A stretch of 64,000 bases of DNA from JBJXGV01 sp046160485 (GCA_046160485.1 JBJXGV010000009.1:62001-126000); one strand, 5' to 3'. Shown: positions 45,369 to 53,518, counted from the first letter of the stretch. Notes: a model not told the origin generated them from the letters alone. Numbers and translations are program-made.

Positions 45369-45721
45369 GACGCACCGCCCCTCTCGGCCGCTCTACGAGC
45401 CGACGCGACGTCGTCAACCATTTGCCGGAGCGCCGCGATCTCCGCGCACGCCCGATCGACGTCCAGACCCGCGCCCTGCACGACCCCGAGACTGTTCACG
45501 ACAAACTCCATCGGTTGCTCTTCCGTCTGCTCGGCGGTCCGCATCAGCGTGTCGGCGAGCCTAACCGCGTAAGTCGCGAGGTCTTTCTTCCGATCGAGGA
45601 GGCGAACCTCGACCTCGGCGGCGAGCAGTTCGAGCGGATCCCCGGACTCACTGACGGCGAACGCACGCTTTCTGGCCTCGCGGATCGCTTTGTCGAGTCG
45701 TGTCGGCTCGCGGGCGGTCAT
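45365..45721 (-). CDS. unknown helical phage-module protein
   Basis: 118 residues, not recognised. It is mostly charged helix (LDKAIREARKRAFAVS, LLDRKKDLATYAVRLADTLMRTAEQ) and may be coiled. ATG start and stop overlap the neighbouring genes by four bases each. Confidence 0.7.
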   Translation of the reverse strand: MTAREPTRLDKAIREARKRAFAVSESGDPLELLAAEVEVRLLDRKKDLATYAVRLADTLMRTAEQTEEQPMEFVVNSLGVVQGAGLDVDRACAEIAALRQMVDDVASARRAAERGGAS

Positions 45722-45945
45722 CGCGATTCTCCTTCCGCGTGAAGCTGTTCCTTCGCCTCGAGATCGCCGAGGAACGCCATGACGTGGAGCAGGTCGAGTC
45801 GCGCCCGCTTCAAGTCGGCCGTGTGCGACCAGTAGGCGGGCGTCGTCTCCTGCCGTGCGACGTGCGCGTCGACAACCTCGGGGAAGCGATCGACGAGATT
45901 CCTGATCTCGCCCTGCACGCGGCGATACTCGGCTGCGGCGGTCAT
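45718..45945 (-). CDS. small phage-module protein
   Basis: 75 residues, not recognised. Helical throughout, with FPEVVDAHVARQETTPAYW in the middle and DLLHVMAFLGDLEAKEQL near the end. Start ATG 45945 shares one base with the upstream stop (TGATG). A longer open frame extends upstream, but that part is the DUF2924 gene read in another frame. Confidence 0.65.
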   Translation of the reverse strand: MTAAAEYRRVQGEIRNLVDRFPEVVDAHVARQETTPAYWSHTADLKRARLDLLHVMAFLGDLEAKEQLHAEGESR

Positions 45946-46385
45946 CACGCGGTCTCCTTCTGTGATGCGACGCCGAACCACGCGCGACCGTTGATCGACT
46001 TGGCGTTCGTGATCGTCTTCGCGATGCTCGTCAGCGATTTGTGCGTCACGCCCGCGAACTCGTAGCCGCCATCGTTCGGGAGCACGATCACTTCGTAGGT
46101 AGCGCCGCGCCATTCGCGGAAGAGCTTGTTGCCCTCTACGCGCGTTGGGATGCGCGCGAACTTCTCCTTGAGCGCCTCGCCCGTCTTCTTCCGCTCCGCA
46201 AGCTGCGCCTTCACGTCCTCGATCGCCTGCTCCCACGTCAAGCCGTGGCCGATCCAGTCCCAGACGTGCGGGCCAGTCTGCCGCCCGACGAACCGCGAGT
46301 TCCCGAGAGCCACGACGTCGCCGCGCGGCCCGAGGAGCTCCTTGGCTTTCGCGAGCGCTTGCTCTCTCGTCATCGTGGGCGTCAT
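45945..46385 (-). CDS. DUF2924 protein, copy 2
   Basis: 146 residues. The C-terminal ~60 residues fit DUF2924: KLFREWRGATYEVIVL, GYEFAGVTHKSLTSIAKTITN, INGRAWFGV. The N-terminal part (KAKELLGPRGDVVALG to WEQAIEDVKAQLAER) is not shared with the adjacent copy. DUF2924 proteins are typical companions of serine recombinases in prophage-like DNA. ATG 46385 has AAAGGAG upstream. Confidence 0.8.
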   Translation of the reverse strand: MTPTMTREQALAKAKELLGPRGDVVALGNSRFVGRQTGPHVWDWIGHGLTWEQAIEDVKAQLAERKKTGEALKEKFARIPTRVEGNKLFREWRGATYEVIVLPNDGGYEFAGVTHKSLTSIAKTITNAKSINGRAWFGVASQKETA

Positions 46386-46771
46386 GGCTTCTCCTTTCTC
46401 GGCGCGACGATTCCGAACCAGCGTGGTCCTGAGAGATGCGATCCCGTGATTTCGCCAGCGAGCTTGGAGAGCGAGCGGTAGACCTTCCCGTTCCATTCGA
46501 AGCGCTTCTCGTCGAGAACGACGACGACGATTTTGCGACCTTTGAACTCGCGGACGAGTTTCGTTCCTGGCGACAACGTCGGCGGCCGCTTCGAACTCGG
46601 CCCCTCGATCGTCTGCGCGACCGCTGCTCGTGCTCTCCCGCGCAGCCTCGGCTTCTTCGATACGATCGGCGCGTCACTCTTCGGCGCGTCGGCCACGCTC
46701 AGCGCGAGGTCTACCTCGGCTGCTTGCCGCGCGAGCGCTCTGCTCACGCGGTTGGTCTTCGTTGCTATCAC
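46382..46771 (-). CDS. DUF2924 protein, copy 1
   Basis: 129 residues. The C-terminal domain is a canonical DUF2924 (GTKLVREFKGRKIVVVVL, FEWNGKVYRSLSKLAGEITG, SGPRWFGI). The N-terminus is basic and low-complexity. GTG start with GGAGAGGAG upstream; the stop overlaps copy 2 by four bases, so the two paralogues are coupled. The domain may bind DNA or partner with the recombinase, but no function has been shown. Confidence 0.85.
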   Translation of the reverse strand: MIATKTNRVSRALARQAAEVDLALSVADAPKSDAPIVSKKPRLRGRARAAVAQTIEGPSSKRPPTLSPGTKLVREFKGRKIVVVVLDEKRFEWNGKVYRSLSKLAGEITGSHLSGPRWFGIVAPRKEKP

Positions 46772-47022
46772 TTGGTACTCCTCTCCGCGGGCGTTAGCGT
46801 CACTAGCTGGCCCGCATCACCATTCACGCTCTCTCGGGCGCGAATAGCGAGAGATTGAGTGCGGCTGCGAGCAGATACTTGGCGGTGTACATGTCGCGAC
46901 ACGGGCGCGAGTTGCGCGCGTTGCAGCAGCAGGCGGACGACGCCGGCGGCGAAGAGCGGCGCGAGCGAGGCGATGTGCGCGGCGTCTCTCGTCTCAGCGC
47001 CCGCGACAGCCGCTCGCGTCAA
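46768..47022 (-). CDS. small phage-module protein of uncertain frame
   Basis: 84 residues from a TTG at 47022. The main support is position: the start overlaps the upstream stop and the stop overlaps the GTG of DUF2924 copy 1 exactly as in the rest of the chain. The sequence is Arg/Ala-rich and unlike known families. A second open frame in the same DNA ends in a gene-like peptide (MYTAKYLLAAALNLSLFAP, preceded by several Cys), so the true frame is not settled. Confidence 0.45.
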   Translation of the reverse strand: MTRAAVAGAETRDAAHIASLAPLFAAGVVRLLLQRAQLAPVSRHVHRQVSARSRTQSLAIRARESVNGDAGQLVTLTPAERSTK

Positions 47023-47288
47023 CGCTCCTCCACCGGCGCGACCGTACCGTCGTCACGGCACTCGATGACGAGCGCGAGCGTGTCGAGCCCGCCCGTGATC
47101 GCCGTGAACGCTTCGGTGTACGCGCGGAACGACGTCGCGTACTCGCCGACCGGGATCCCGAGGCGGCCGCTCACAGGTGTCGTCGCTATGAATTGAAGGT
47201 CGCGATCGAACGCTGCGAGATTCCGCTTCGCGCGCTTGACGAGATCTCGGACGCGGATCGTCTCGATCGGCTTCGCGGCTCGGCTCAC
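47019..47288 (-). CDS. small phage-module protein
   Basis: 89 residues, not recognised. KRAKRNLAAFDRDLQFIATTP, then YATSFRAYTEAFTAITGGLDTLALVIE. The GTG start overlaps the preceding stop (GTGA). A longer frame upstream is only the neighbour's shadow. Confidence 0.65.
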   Translation of the reverse strand: MSRAAKPIETIRVRDLVKRAKRNLAAFDRDLQFIATTPVSGRLGIPVGEYATSFRAYTEAFTAITGGLDTLALVIECRDDGTVAPVEER

Positions 47289-47665
47289 GACTCGCTCCTG
47301 GCGGGCGCGGCAGGCCGGCGCGCCTTCGGCTTCCAGGAGACGCGCCTCGAACGGCCCCACGGGCAGAGCAACGCCTGCACGGACTGGCCGTGCACCTCGT
47401 GGCACGCCCGCTCGATCGTCAGCAAGAGGTCGCGGAGGATCTCGGGCGTGCACCACGACTTGTGCGCGATCTTGTAGATCCGATCGAGCATCTGCGCCGA
47501 ATTCGTGCACTCCTCGATGTCGAACTCCGAGCCACGATCCACGACGATCACGAGGCGCTCGCGATCGAAGTGGCAGGTCTTCACTTCGGCCCAGGGCGGT
47601 TTCAGCTTCGCATGGATGAGTTCGAGCCCGTTCCAGGACTTAATGATGAAGGGATCTTCAGTCAT
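47285..47665 (-). CDS. unknown phage-module protein
   Basis: 126 residues, not recognised. The acidic/hydrophobic start FIIKSWNGLELIHAKLKP, a beta stretch RLVIVVDRGSEFDIEECTNSAQML and a helix with DLLLTIERACHEVHG suggest a compact mixed fold. The last ~25 residues are basic. ATG has GAGGAG upstream and overlaps the SpoVG-like gene by eight bases. Confidence 0.75.
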   Translation of the reverse strand: MTEDPFIIKSWNGLELIHAKLKPPWAEVKTCHFDRERLVIVVDRGSEFDIEECTNSAQMLDRIYKIAHKSWCTPEILRDLLLTIERACHEVHGQSVQALLCPWGRSRRVSWKPKARRPAAPARSES

Positions 47666-47984
47666 GGGTGACTCCTCTTGGGTTGTTGGTGGCGGCGTCG
47701 CCGATAAGAGCGCGCAAGCGTCCGACGATCGCTTCCTCGAGCGCGTCCGCTTGCTCGCGATTCACCGGCTGATGGATGTAGTGCGGATGCCCGGTCGACG
47801 AGAACCGGCGCGGATAGACGCAGATGATCTTTCCGTCCGCGGCGCGGATGATGCTGATGTCGTTCAAGAGATGATCGCCGAGCCGGACGGACGCATAGCC
47901 GAGCAGGCCGTCGCGGCCTGGGGCGAAGCGGAAGCGAACCTCCGAGATCGTCGGGGGCATGGTGGCGCCTTGGGTGTCACTCAC
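47658..47984 (-). CDS. SpoVG-like protein
   Basis: 108 residues. Residues about 12-75 fit the SpoVG fold: ISEVRFRFA, GLLGYASVRLGDHLLNDISII, GKIICVYPRRF and a HPHYIHQPVN segment before a final helix. SpoVG is a small site-specific DNA/RNA-binding protein; phage-borne versions are common and may regulate early genes. GTG 47984 has GAGGAGGAA upstream; ATG 47960 is an alternative. It is the first gene of the 11-gene chain, next to the repeat-rich region. Confidence 0.75.
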   Translation of the reverse strand: MSDTQGATMPPTISEVRFRFAPGRDGLLGYASVRLGDHLLNDISIIRAADGKIICVYPRRFSSTGHPHYIHQPVNREQADALEEAIVGRLRALIGDAATNNPRGVTHD

Positions 47985-48104
47985 GGACGTTCCTCCTCTT
48001 CTTGTCATGGAGATGGGTGGCGGTGGAGCACGGCGGGATGATCTGAGCGCGACGCGTCGAGGTTTGGGGACAGGCGTCGGTCGCGGTGGAAGGTGGGTTT
48101 GGGG

Positions 48105-48155
48105 GAGTTTGTCTCATCCCCACACCCCTATATGTACGGCGAATGAGACAAACTC
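48105..48155. repeat. 13-base perfect inverted repeat
   Basis: GAGTTTGTCTCAT (48105-48117) and its exact reverse complement (48143-48155) flank a 25-base spacer that contains the AT-rich CTATATGTAC. Both arms include the recurring TTTGTCTCA motif. Confidence 0.85.
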
Positions 48156-48204
48156 TCGTTTCACTCACTTTGTATCGTGTTAGTACCAACCCGCTGCGCG
48201 TTGC

Positions 48205-48238
48205 GCAAAGCCCGCTCTGAGACAGCGCGGGCCTTTGC
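48205..48238. terminator. GC-rich hairpin, possible terminator
   Basis: GCAAAGCCCGC (48205-48215) pairs with GCGGGCCTTTGC (48227-48238) with one bulged base and an 11-base loop that itself contains TGAGACA. There is no long T-run on either side, so intrinsic termination is only possible, not shown. It could end the primase transcript. Confidence 0.4.
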
Positions 48239-48292
48239 TCGCAACGCTTTCGCTCTTCGGGCGAGGTCTGAGTTCTTGCCGTTCTCGCCGCG

Positions 48293-48330
48293 GTTTGTAT
48301 CAGGTTTGTCTCATGACGAGTTTGTCTCAC
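48293..48330. repeat. tandem direct repeats (iteron-like)
   Basis: GTTTGTATCAG (48293-48303) is followed without a gap by GTTTGTCTCAT (48304-48314) and, after five bases, by GTTTGTCTCAC (48320-48330). An inverted GTGAGACAA follows at 48353-48361, just downstream of the primase stop. Confidence 0.75.
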
Positions 48331-48371
48331 GCCCTTCGGAATTTCTGACGCCGTGAGACAATCCCCGAGCG

Positions 48372-50582
48372 TCATTCCGTTGCCTCCAAGGGCATCGCGA
48401 TCGGGATGGTTTCGTCGATTGGAGCGTCTGGGGTTGGCGGGCCGGACGCGAGCCGCCACTCGCCGCGACGCGGGGTTTCGAGGATTCCGTCGCGCTTGAG
48501 CCGGCCCATCGCGCGACGTACCGTGGCACGCGTGACACCGGCACCGACAGCAGCGATCTCGATGTCCTTCGCGCGCGCGGAATCGCGCGGGGCCAGGAAT
48601 TCGATGACGAAGTCGGTTGCCTTGTCGTTTTCCGCCGTACGGATCGAGCCGCCCGTGATCGTGATCGCACCTTCGGGCCCATCGGACGCGTATCGCGTGC
48701 GAAGCGAGGCCTTCTCGCCGCCGCGCCGCTTCGCCATTCGCAGGTCGAGCGTGTCCGCCTCCGATCCGGTCGTCGCGAGGATCACGCACGAGGACTGCGT
48801 GCCGAACGACGAGCTACCGCGCGCGAGCTCGACACGCTCGATCGACGCGTCGCCGCCACCGGGCGCGCTTTTTCGGCGGTGATGAATGACCAAGAATCCG
48901 ACACCGTACGCGTCGCGCAGCCGGTGCAGCTCGCGATATACGCCGGCGACCTGTGCCGAGTTGTTTTCGTCCTGTACGGCGAAGATGGTCGTGGCGGAAT
49001 CAAGCAGTACGAGTTCGGGCCGAAACTCGCGGATTTCTTCTTCGAAACGCGCGATGCCCTCTTCGGAGCCGAGCGTGATACCCGTGCCCGATGCTACTCG
49101 GAGGTTCTGCAGAGCGAGACCAAGGTGGCCGCCCAAGCGGATGAACATGCGCGCCGTTTCGACCTCGCCCTGCTCCTCGTCGAGAACGAGCACGCGAATC
49201 GGCCGCGTGATTTTCAGCCCGCACCACTCGGATGCGCCGCTCGCGAGCGCGACGGCCAGGCTTCCGCCCGTCGTGGATTTCCCAGCGCCGGCGGTGGCGA
49301 CGACGAGGACCTCGTCGCGTTCCGCGATCCAGCCCACGAGCAGCCAGTTCATCGGGGGGATGCCGTCGCGGGCGAGCGTCGCCAGGTCTAGGTACCGAAC
49401 CGGCTCCGGCCCGCTGGCCCGTTTCGCATTCGCGATGCACTGCGCGAGCGCGTCGGCGCCGTGTGCGTGGAGCACCGAGCACGCGTCTTTTGAGCCGTCC
49501 GGCCACGTCGCCACGCGAATGCGCGGTCCATCCTTCCCGAGCGCCTCGAAGATGGCGAGTGCTTTCTCGGCCGCCTTCTTTCCTTCGTCGTCCGCGTCGA
49601 CGGCGAGGACGACCACGTCGCAGGCGCGAACCCACGCGTGTAGCTCGGGTTTCGTCGTGCCTCGACCGCCCGGAACATCGCGCGTTAGCGCAGCCTCGAT
49701 CAGTCCCGCGCCAGGAATCCCAAAGACGGCGGTTCCCTTGGGCGCGTGGAGCGAGACGGCGAGGAAATCCGTCAGCCCTTCGCAAAGAATCGCGCGCTTC
49801 GGAGCGTCGGTCGCGCCGGAGAGCAGTGCGCGCCCGCCTGCGTTTGCGAGAAGTGCGCCGCGCACGGGACCGTTTGTCCACGTCCGCGCTCCGTGTCTCC
49901 AGTCGTCCGGCGGTGCGTCGCCGACAAATCGGCCCTGTATTGCGACGACCGCGCCACCGTCTGCGGCGTAGAGCGGCGCGACGATGCGAAAACCGCCGTC
50001 GCGACCGAGCACGCGAACGGCCTTGCGGACGGCTTCGGATTCGGCGGCATCGCACGCTGGCGGCACGAGGCCGACGAGCGGTTCGCCACCGCCATCAGGG
50101 TCGAGTGCCGAAAGCAGACCACGATTCCCGAGGTATTCGCGTGCGTCGGTGTCTGCGGGGTCTTTTGCTGCTCGCCGGTCGAGCGCGAGCGAGAAGAGCA
50201 TCGCTGCGTCGTCGGGAGTGAACTCGGGAAGGGTCGGTACGGGCGCTTGCGCCGGCGTGCTCGCGCGCGATGACTCCGGTCGCGGTGTCGGTGCGTCGTT
50301 GTCGGGAATCAGCCCGTGCGCGCGACAGAGCCGGACGAAGTCGACGTCGGTTTGTGCACAGAACGCCTTCGCCGTGAGCGGCTCCCCGAGGCAAGAGCAT
50401 CCGAAGATGTTCCGCTCGGGATCGAGATACGCGCTCGGCGAGCGATCGCCGTTTTTGTGACTCTCGGGGAAGACGCAGCGCACCGAGTACGTGCCGGAAG
50501 GGTTGCGCCGTTTCGGAAGTGTACGCGCGCTCGCTTTCCACGCTTCGACGATGAACCCTTCGGGAAGCTCCAGCGGCGGCAT
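48372..50582 (-). CDS. phage primase-helicase: zinc finger, TOPRIM, RecA-type ATPase, winged helix
   Basis: About 736 residues. A primase-type zinc site comes first (C36, H42, C62 and C64 with GDRSPSAYLDPERNIFGCSC). A TOPRIM domain shows ILCEGLTDF (about 264) and LAVDADDEGKKAAEKAL (about 325). A RepA/RecA-like ATPase follows with Walker A ATAGAGKST (about 430), VLVLDEEQGE, Walker B PELVLLDSAT and the FLVIHHRRK motif; a helix-turn-helix (GVTRATVRRAMGRLKRDG) is near the C-terminus. This is a phage or plasmid replication protein that primes and unwinds DNA. ATG 50582 follows GGAG at long spacing; GTG 50600 and GTG 50585 are alternatives. Confidence 0.88.
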   Translation of the reverse strand: MPPLELPEGFIVEAWKASARTLPKRRNPSGTYSVRCVFPESHKNGDRSPSAYLDPERNIFGCSCLGEPLTAKAFCAQTDVDFVRLCRAHGLIPDNDAPTPRPESSRASTPAQAPVPTLPEFTPDDAAMLFSLALDRRAAKDPADTDAREYLGNRGLLSALDPDGGGEPLVGLVPPACDAAESEAVRKAVRVLGRDGGFRIVAPLYAADGGAVVAIQGRFVGDAPPDDWRHGARTWTNGPVRGALLANAGGRALLSGATDAPKRAILCEGLTDFLAVSLHAPKGTAVFGIPGAGLIEAALTRDVPGGRGTTKPELHAWVRACDVVVLAVDADDEGKKAAEKALAIFEALGKDGPRIRVATWPDGSKDACSVLHAHGADALAQCIANAKRASGPEPVRYLDLATLARDGIPPMNWLLVGWIAERDEVLVVATAGAGKSTTGGSLAVALASGASEWCGLKITRPIRVLVLDEEQGEVETARMFIRLGGHLGLALQNLRVASGTGITLGSEEGIARFEEEIREFRPELVLLDSATTIFAVQDENNSAQVAGVYRELHRLRDAYGVGFLVIHHRRKSAPGGGDASIERVELARGSSSFGTQSSCVILATTGSEADTLDLRMAKRRGGEKASLRTRYASDGPEGAITITGGSIRTAENDKATDFVIEFLAPRDSARAKDIEIAAVGAGVTRATVRRAMGRLKRDGILETPRRGEWRLASGPPTPDAPIDETIPIAMPLEATE

Positions 50583-50787
50583 CACGACGATGCTCCGCAC
50601 GCCGCGCGGCGGCTATGAAGTGGGGTAGAAACTCGGCTCAAATCATTCGAACGCGTCATGGCAACTTCTCCTCGTCGTTCGCCGTCGGATGGAATTCGTT
50701 TCGACGACCTCACGTTGGGAGGAAGCTGCCAGAACGCCGCGTGCGCGTCTGGAAATCGGGGACTTAAGTATTTCGGGGTGGGACGAG

Positions 50788-51759
50788 CTAGGGTCTCTTC
50801 GCCACGACTTCGCGCGGCGGCTTGCGCTGTAGGGACTTCTTGATTCCCGTTTCGGAGAACGTCCGGCCGAAGCTAGGAGGGAACGCGCCCGACTCGACGA
50901 GTGTAGTGAGAAGGAGTGCGGACGTGAGCCGGATCGCAACCGATGGCTTCACGACCTCTCCTGTCGTGAGCGAATCCACGATGTCGGCCGGGTAGACCTG
51001 CCAGAACACGTGTCTTGGTCGCTTCGCCGGCCGAACGATCGGGCGCGGACGGCCGTTGGCCCAGAAGGCGGCCCTCAAGTGGATCAGGTCCTGCTCCTCG
51101 CTCGTGGGGACATTTAGGGCGCCTTCGGGCGGTTCTGGATGAAGCGGCTTTCGAGAGTCCTCCGCGTACACGTCGCGGAGACGCCGTTGAAGCCACTCGA
51201 CAGGGGCTGGTTTACCTGCCAGTCGATCGCGCTCTACCGCGTCACGGAGGCGGGCCGCCAAGTCTTGATCGATCGGCTTCTTCGCGAACCGTCTGTTGAG
51301 GTGCTCCGCGCTCTCGTCGAAAACCGCGAACGTGTCACACGCTTCGGTCGCCACACGAGAAATCATCGCGCTCAGGTCCTTCCGCTTCAGACGCGTTTCA
51401 AGTTGGGTCAGAACACTCAGATGTGCGCCGCCGACGAGGGCGCTGTTGATTCCCTCTGCCATGAACTCATCGGCGATGGCGTATCGCTTCGCGTGCAGCG
51501 GGCCGCCGATTGCGTGTCCTAATTCCTCAAGAAGTCTGTCCATCTTGCGCAACGAACCTTGGAGCGCGTTGGGGAGATGTCGGGACCAGTCAACTACCGG
51601 TGTCCATCGGAAGATGGTCTGTTCCTCGGGCACGCAGACGCCGCTCCCGCGTCCACCACGGACTACCCAGATGTGCCAGTGAGGCTGGATCGCGATCGCC
51701 ATATCCCGAATTTGTCCGAGTGAGTTCCATATCAGGCTGACGTCAGCGCGACGAGGCAT
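50788..51759 (-). CDS. unknown phage-module protein
   Basis: 323 residues from ATG 51759; ATG 51702 is a possible later start. It is not recognised. The sequence has no signal peptide or membrane helix and is rich in amphipathic helices (LRKMDRLLEELGHAIGG, LNRRFAKKPIDQDLAARLRDAVERD). A beta segment PRHVFWQVYPADIVDSLTTGEVV precedes a basic C-terminus. It is encoded upstream of and in line with the primase gene and divergent from the methyltransferase. Confidence 0.6.
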   Translation of the reverse strand: MPRRADVSLIWNSLGQIRDMAIAIQPHWHIWVVRGGRGSGVCVPEEQTIFRWTPVVDWSRHLPNALQGSLRKMDRLLEELGHAIGGPLHAKRYAIADEFMAEGINSALVGGAHLSVLTQLETRLKRKDLSAMISRVATEACDTFAVFDESAEHLNRRFAKKPIDQDLAARLRDAVERDRLAGKPAPVEWLQRRLRDVYAEDSRKPLHPEPPEGALNVPTSEEQDLIHLRAAFWANGRPRPIVRPAKRPRHVFWQVYPADIVDSLTTGEVVKPSVAIRLTSALLLTTLVESGAFPPSFGRTFSETGIKKSLQRKPPREVVAKRP

Positions 51760-51928
51760 GCTGTCTCGCAGGATCCGCTGTTGCGGCCCTGCGTCTCCGG
51801 TGATACGCTTTCGGTCGAATCACGTTGGTTGTAGCTGTTCGGCCAAGCCTCGACCTGCCCGACGATGGACGCGGGCCTCACGCATGACTCGATCAAGCGT
51901 GGGGCCCTTTCTGTTTCGGGAGGTCGAG

Positions 51929-53296
51929 TTGGACCAGTCTAGCGCTATTCTGAGCGAATCCGCTACTCAGGCACGCACCCAGCGGCGAACACGCGCCAGC
52001 ACCGCAGTCGATCCATCGACGATCACGATCCCCGAGAACGTCGCGCGCTGGCCGATCGAGCGCTTGCGGCCGTACCAGAAGAACTCGCGGACGCACACAC
52101 GCGCGCAGATCACGAAGATCGCGGCGAGCATCACCGAGTTCGGGTTCACGAATCCGATCCTGATTGCTGCCGACGGCGAGATCATCGCGGGCCACGCGAG
52201 ACTCGCGGCCGCGCAGCAACTCGGGATGTCCGAAGTCCCCGTGCTCGTGCTCGGCCATCTCTCCGAGAAGCAGCGGCGCGCGCTCGTGATCGCCGACAAC
52301 CGCTTGGCCCTCGACGCGGGATGGGACTTCGACATGCTCTCGGAAGAACTCGCCGCACTCAAGGACGAGAACTTCAATCTCGACGTCATCGGCTTCGACG
52401 CCGACGAGTTGCGCGATCTCCTCGGCGAGGACGAACCCGAAGAGGAGATCCCGCCGTTACCGGAGCATCCCGTCACGCGGCCGGGCGACACGTGGCATCT
52501 CGGCAATCACGTCCTGGTCTGTGGCGACAGCACTGACGAGCAGGTCGTGGCGCGTGCGATTGGCGACAAGCGCGCCGCACTGTTCGCGACTGACCCGCCG
52601 TATCTAGTCGATTACGACGGCACCAATCATCCATCGAAGCGCCCCAAGGCCAACAAGGACTGGGACGACCAGTACGCCGATTGGGACAACGCCGAACAGG
52701 GTCAGAAGCTCTACGACGACTTCATCGCCGTCGCGATCAAGCACGCGATCTTGCCGAACGCAGCTTGGTACTGCTGGCACGCCTCTCGACGCCAGGCGAT
52801 GCTTGAAGACTCGTGGACGAAGGCGGGCGCGATCGTGCATCAGCAGATCGTGTGGGTAAAGACGCGCGGAGTACTAACTAGGTCTACCTATCTGTGGCGG
52901 CACGAGGTGTGCCTGCACGGTTGGTTACAAGGCAATCGACCACCGTTCCGCCGTCAGCGCGAAGACCCGACGACGATTTGGGAAGTCGCATCGAGCGAGG
53001 TCGAGAGCAAGGACCATCCGACTTCGAAGCCGACGAAGCTCTTCGAGACGCCGATGCTCGTACACACACAAGTTGGTGACACGTGCTACGAGCCGTTCTC
53101 GGGAAGCGGCAGCCAGATCATCGCGGCCGAGCGCACGAAGCGCCGCTGCGTCGCGATCGAGTTGAACCCGCGCTTCGTCGACGTCGCTGTATTGCGCTGG
53201 CAGAACTTGACGGGCAAGCACGCGACGCTCGACAGCGGCGAACGCTTCGACGCGATGAAGGCCGCGCGGGAGGAGACGAGCGATGCGACGGCGTGA
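51929..53296 (+). CDS. ParB-like nuclease domain fused to a DNA methyltransferase
   Basis: 455 residues. An N-terminal ParB/Srx-type domain (about 40-140: PIERLRPYQKNSRTHTRAQITKIAASI, GFTNPILIAADGEIIAGHARLAAA) precedes a beta-class N6/N4 DNA methylase with the catalytic DPPY (in FATDPPYLVDYDG) and the SAM motif FSGSGSQIIAAE. This combination is frequent in prophages, where it may protect phage DNA or mark it. TTG 51929 is chosen for its excellent GGGAGG site; ATG codons further upstream lack one. It is the first gene of the divergent plus-strand unit. Confidence 0.9.
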   Translation: MDQSSAILSESATQARTQRRTRASTAVDPSTITIPENVARWPIERLRPYQKNSRTHTRAQITKIAASITEFGFTNPILIAADGEIIAGHARLAAAQQLGMSEVPVLVLGHLSEKQRRALVIADNRLALDAGWDFDMLSEELAALKDENFNLDVIGFDADELRDLLGEDEPEEEIPPLPEHPVTRPGDTWHLGNHVLVCGDSTDEQVVARAIGDKRAALFATDPPYLVDYDGTNHPSKRPKANKDWDDQYADWDNAEQGQKLYDDFIAVAIKHAILPNAAWYCWHASRRQAMLEDSWTKAGAIVHQQIVWVKTRGVLTRSTYLWRHEVCLHGWLQGNRPPFRRQREDPTTIWEVASSEVESKDHPTSKPTKLFETPMLVHTQVGDTCYEPFSGSGSQIIAAERTKRRCVAIELNPRFVDVAVLRWQNLTGKHATLDSGERFDAMKAAREETSDATA

Positions 53297-53366
53297 TGCG
53301 ATGGGCGTGCTGCTGGCGATGCTAGTGAGTAGCGGCGTGCTGATTGGTGTGGCGTGGCCACGATAG
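53283..53366 (+). CDS. 27-residue candidate membrane peptide
   Basis: An ATG at 53283, behind GGAGGAG at good spacing, opens a 27-codon frame that overlaps the methyltransferase end. After MRRRDA the peptide is one hydrophobic stretch (MGVLLAMLVSSGVLIGVAW) ending PR. The basic start and single helix fit a small phage membrane protein, but no family can be named. Confidence 0.45.
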   Translation: MRRRDAMGVLLAMLVSSGVLIGVAWPR

Positions 53367-53518
53367 CACCACAAGAGCCTGACGCCGTCGCGGCGCGTCG
53401 ACAGTCTGCGCTCGGTGCGTCGTTTCTCACGGTCTCGTCGCATCACGCATTCGGCGCCTGTCTCTGCCAGTGTGGCGCGGTAACGCGTTGTGGTGGTTGC
53501 GATTCGACACGCAGTTAG
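53354..53518 (+). CDS. 54-residue Cys-rich candidate zinc peptide
   Basis: A GTG at 53354 opens a frame ending TAG at 53518. The C-terminus carries HHAFGACLCQCGAVTRC and GGC, a C-x-C-x-C and C-x-x-C arrangement suited to a zinc knuckle. The ribosome site is weak and it overlaps the 27-residue peptide by 13 bases. Confidence 0.4.
   Translation: MATIAPQEPDAVAARRQSALGASFLTVSSHHAFGACLCQCGAVTRCGGCDSTRS

Larger units (their letters stand above)
47985..48371. promoter_or_regulatory. repeat-rich intergenic region, candidate origin or operator
   Basis: 387 bases between the primase-helicase and the SpoVG-like gene. The octamer TTGTCTCA, or its complement TGAGACAA, recurs around 48108, 48145, 48305, 48321 and 48354, with a partial copy near 48218. 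It includes a long inverted repeat, a tandem direct repeat and a GC hairpin, listed separately. Such iterated sites beside a replication gene are typical of phage or plasmid origins or early-operon operators. Confidence 0.6.
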
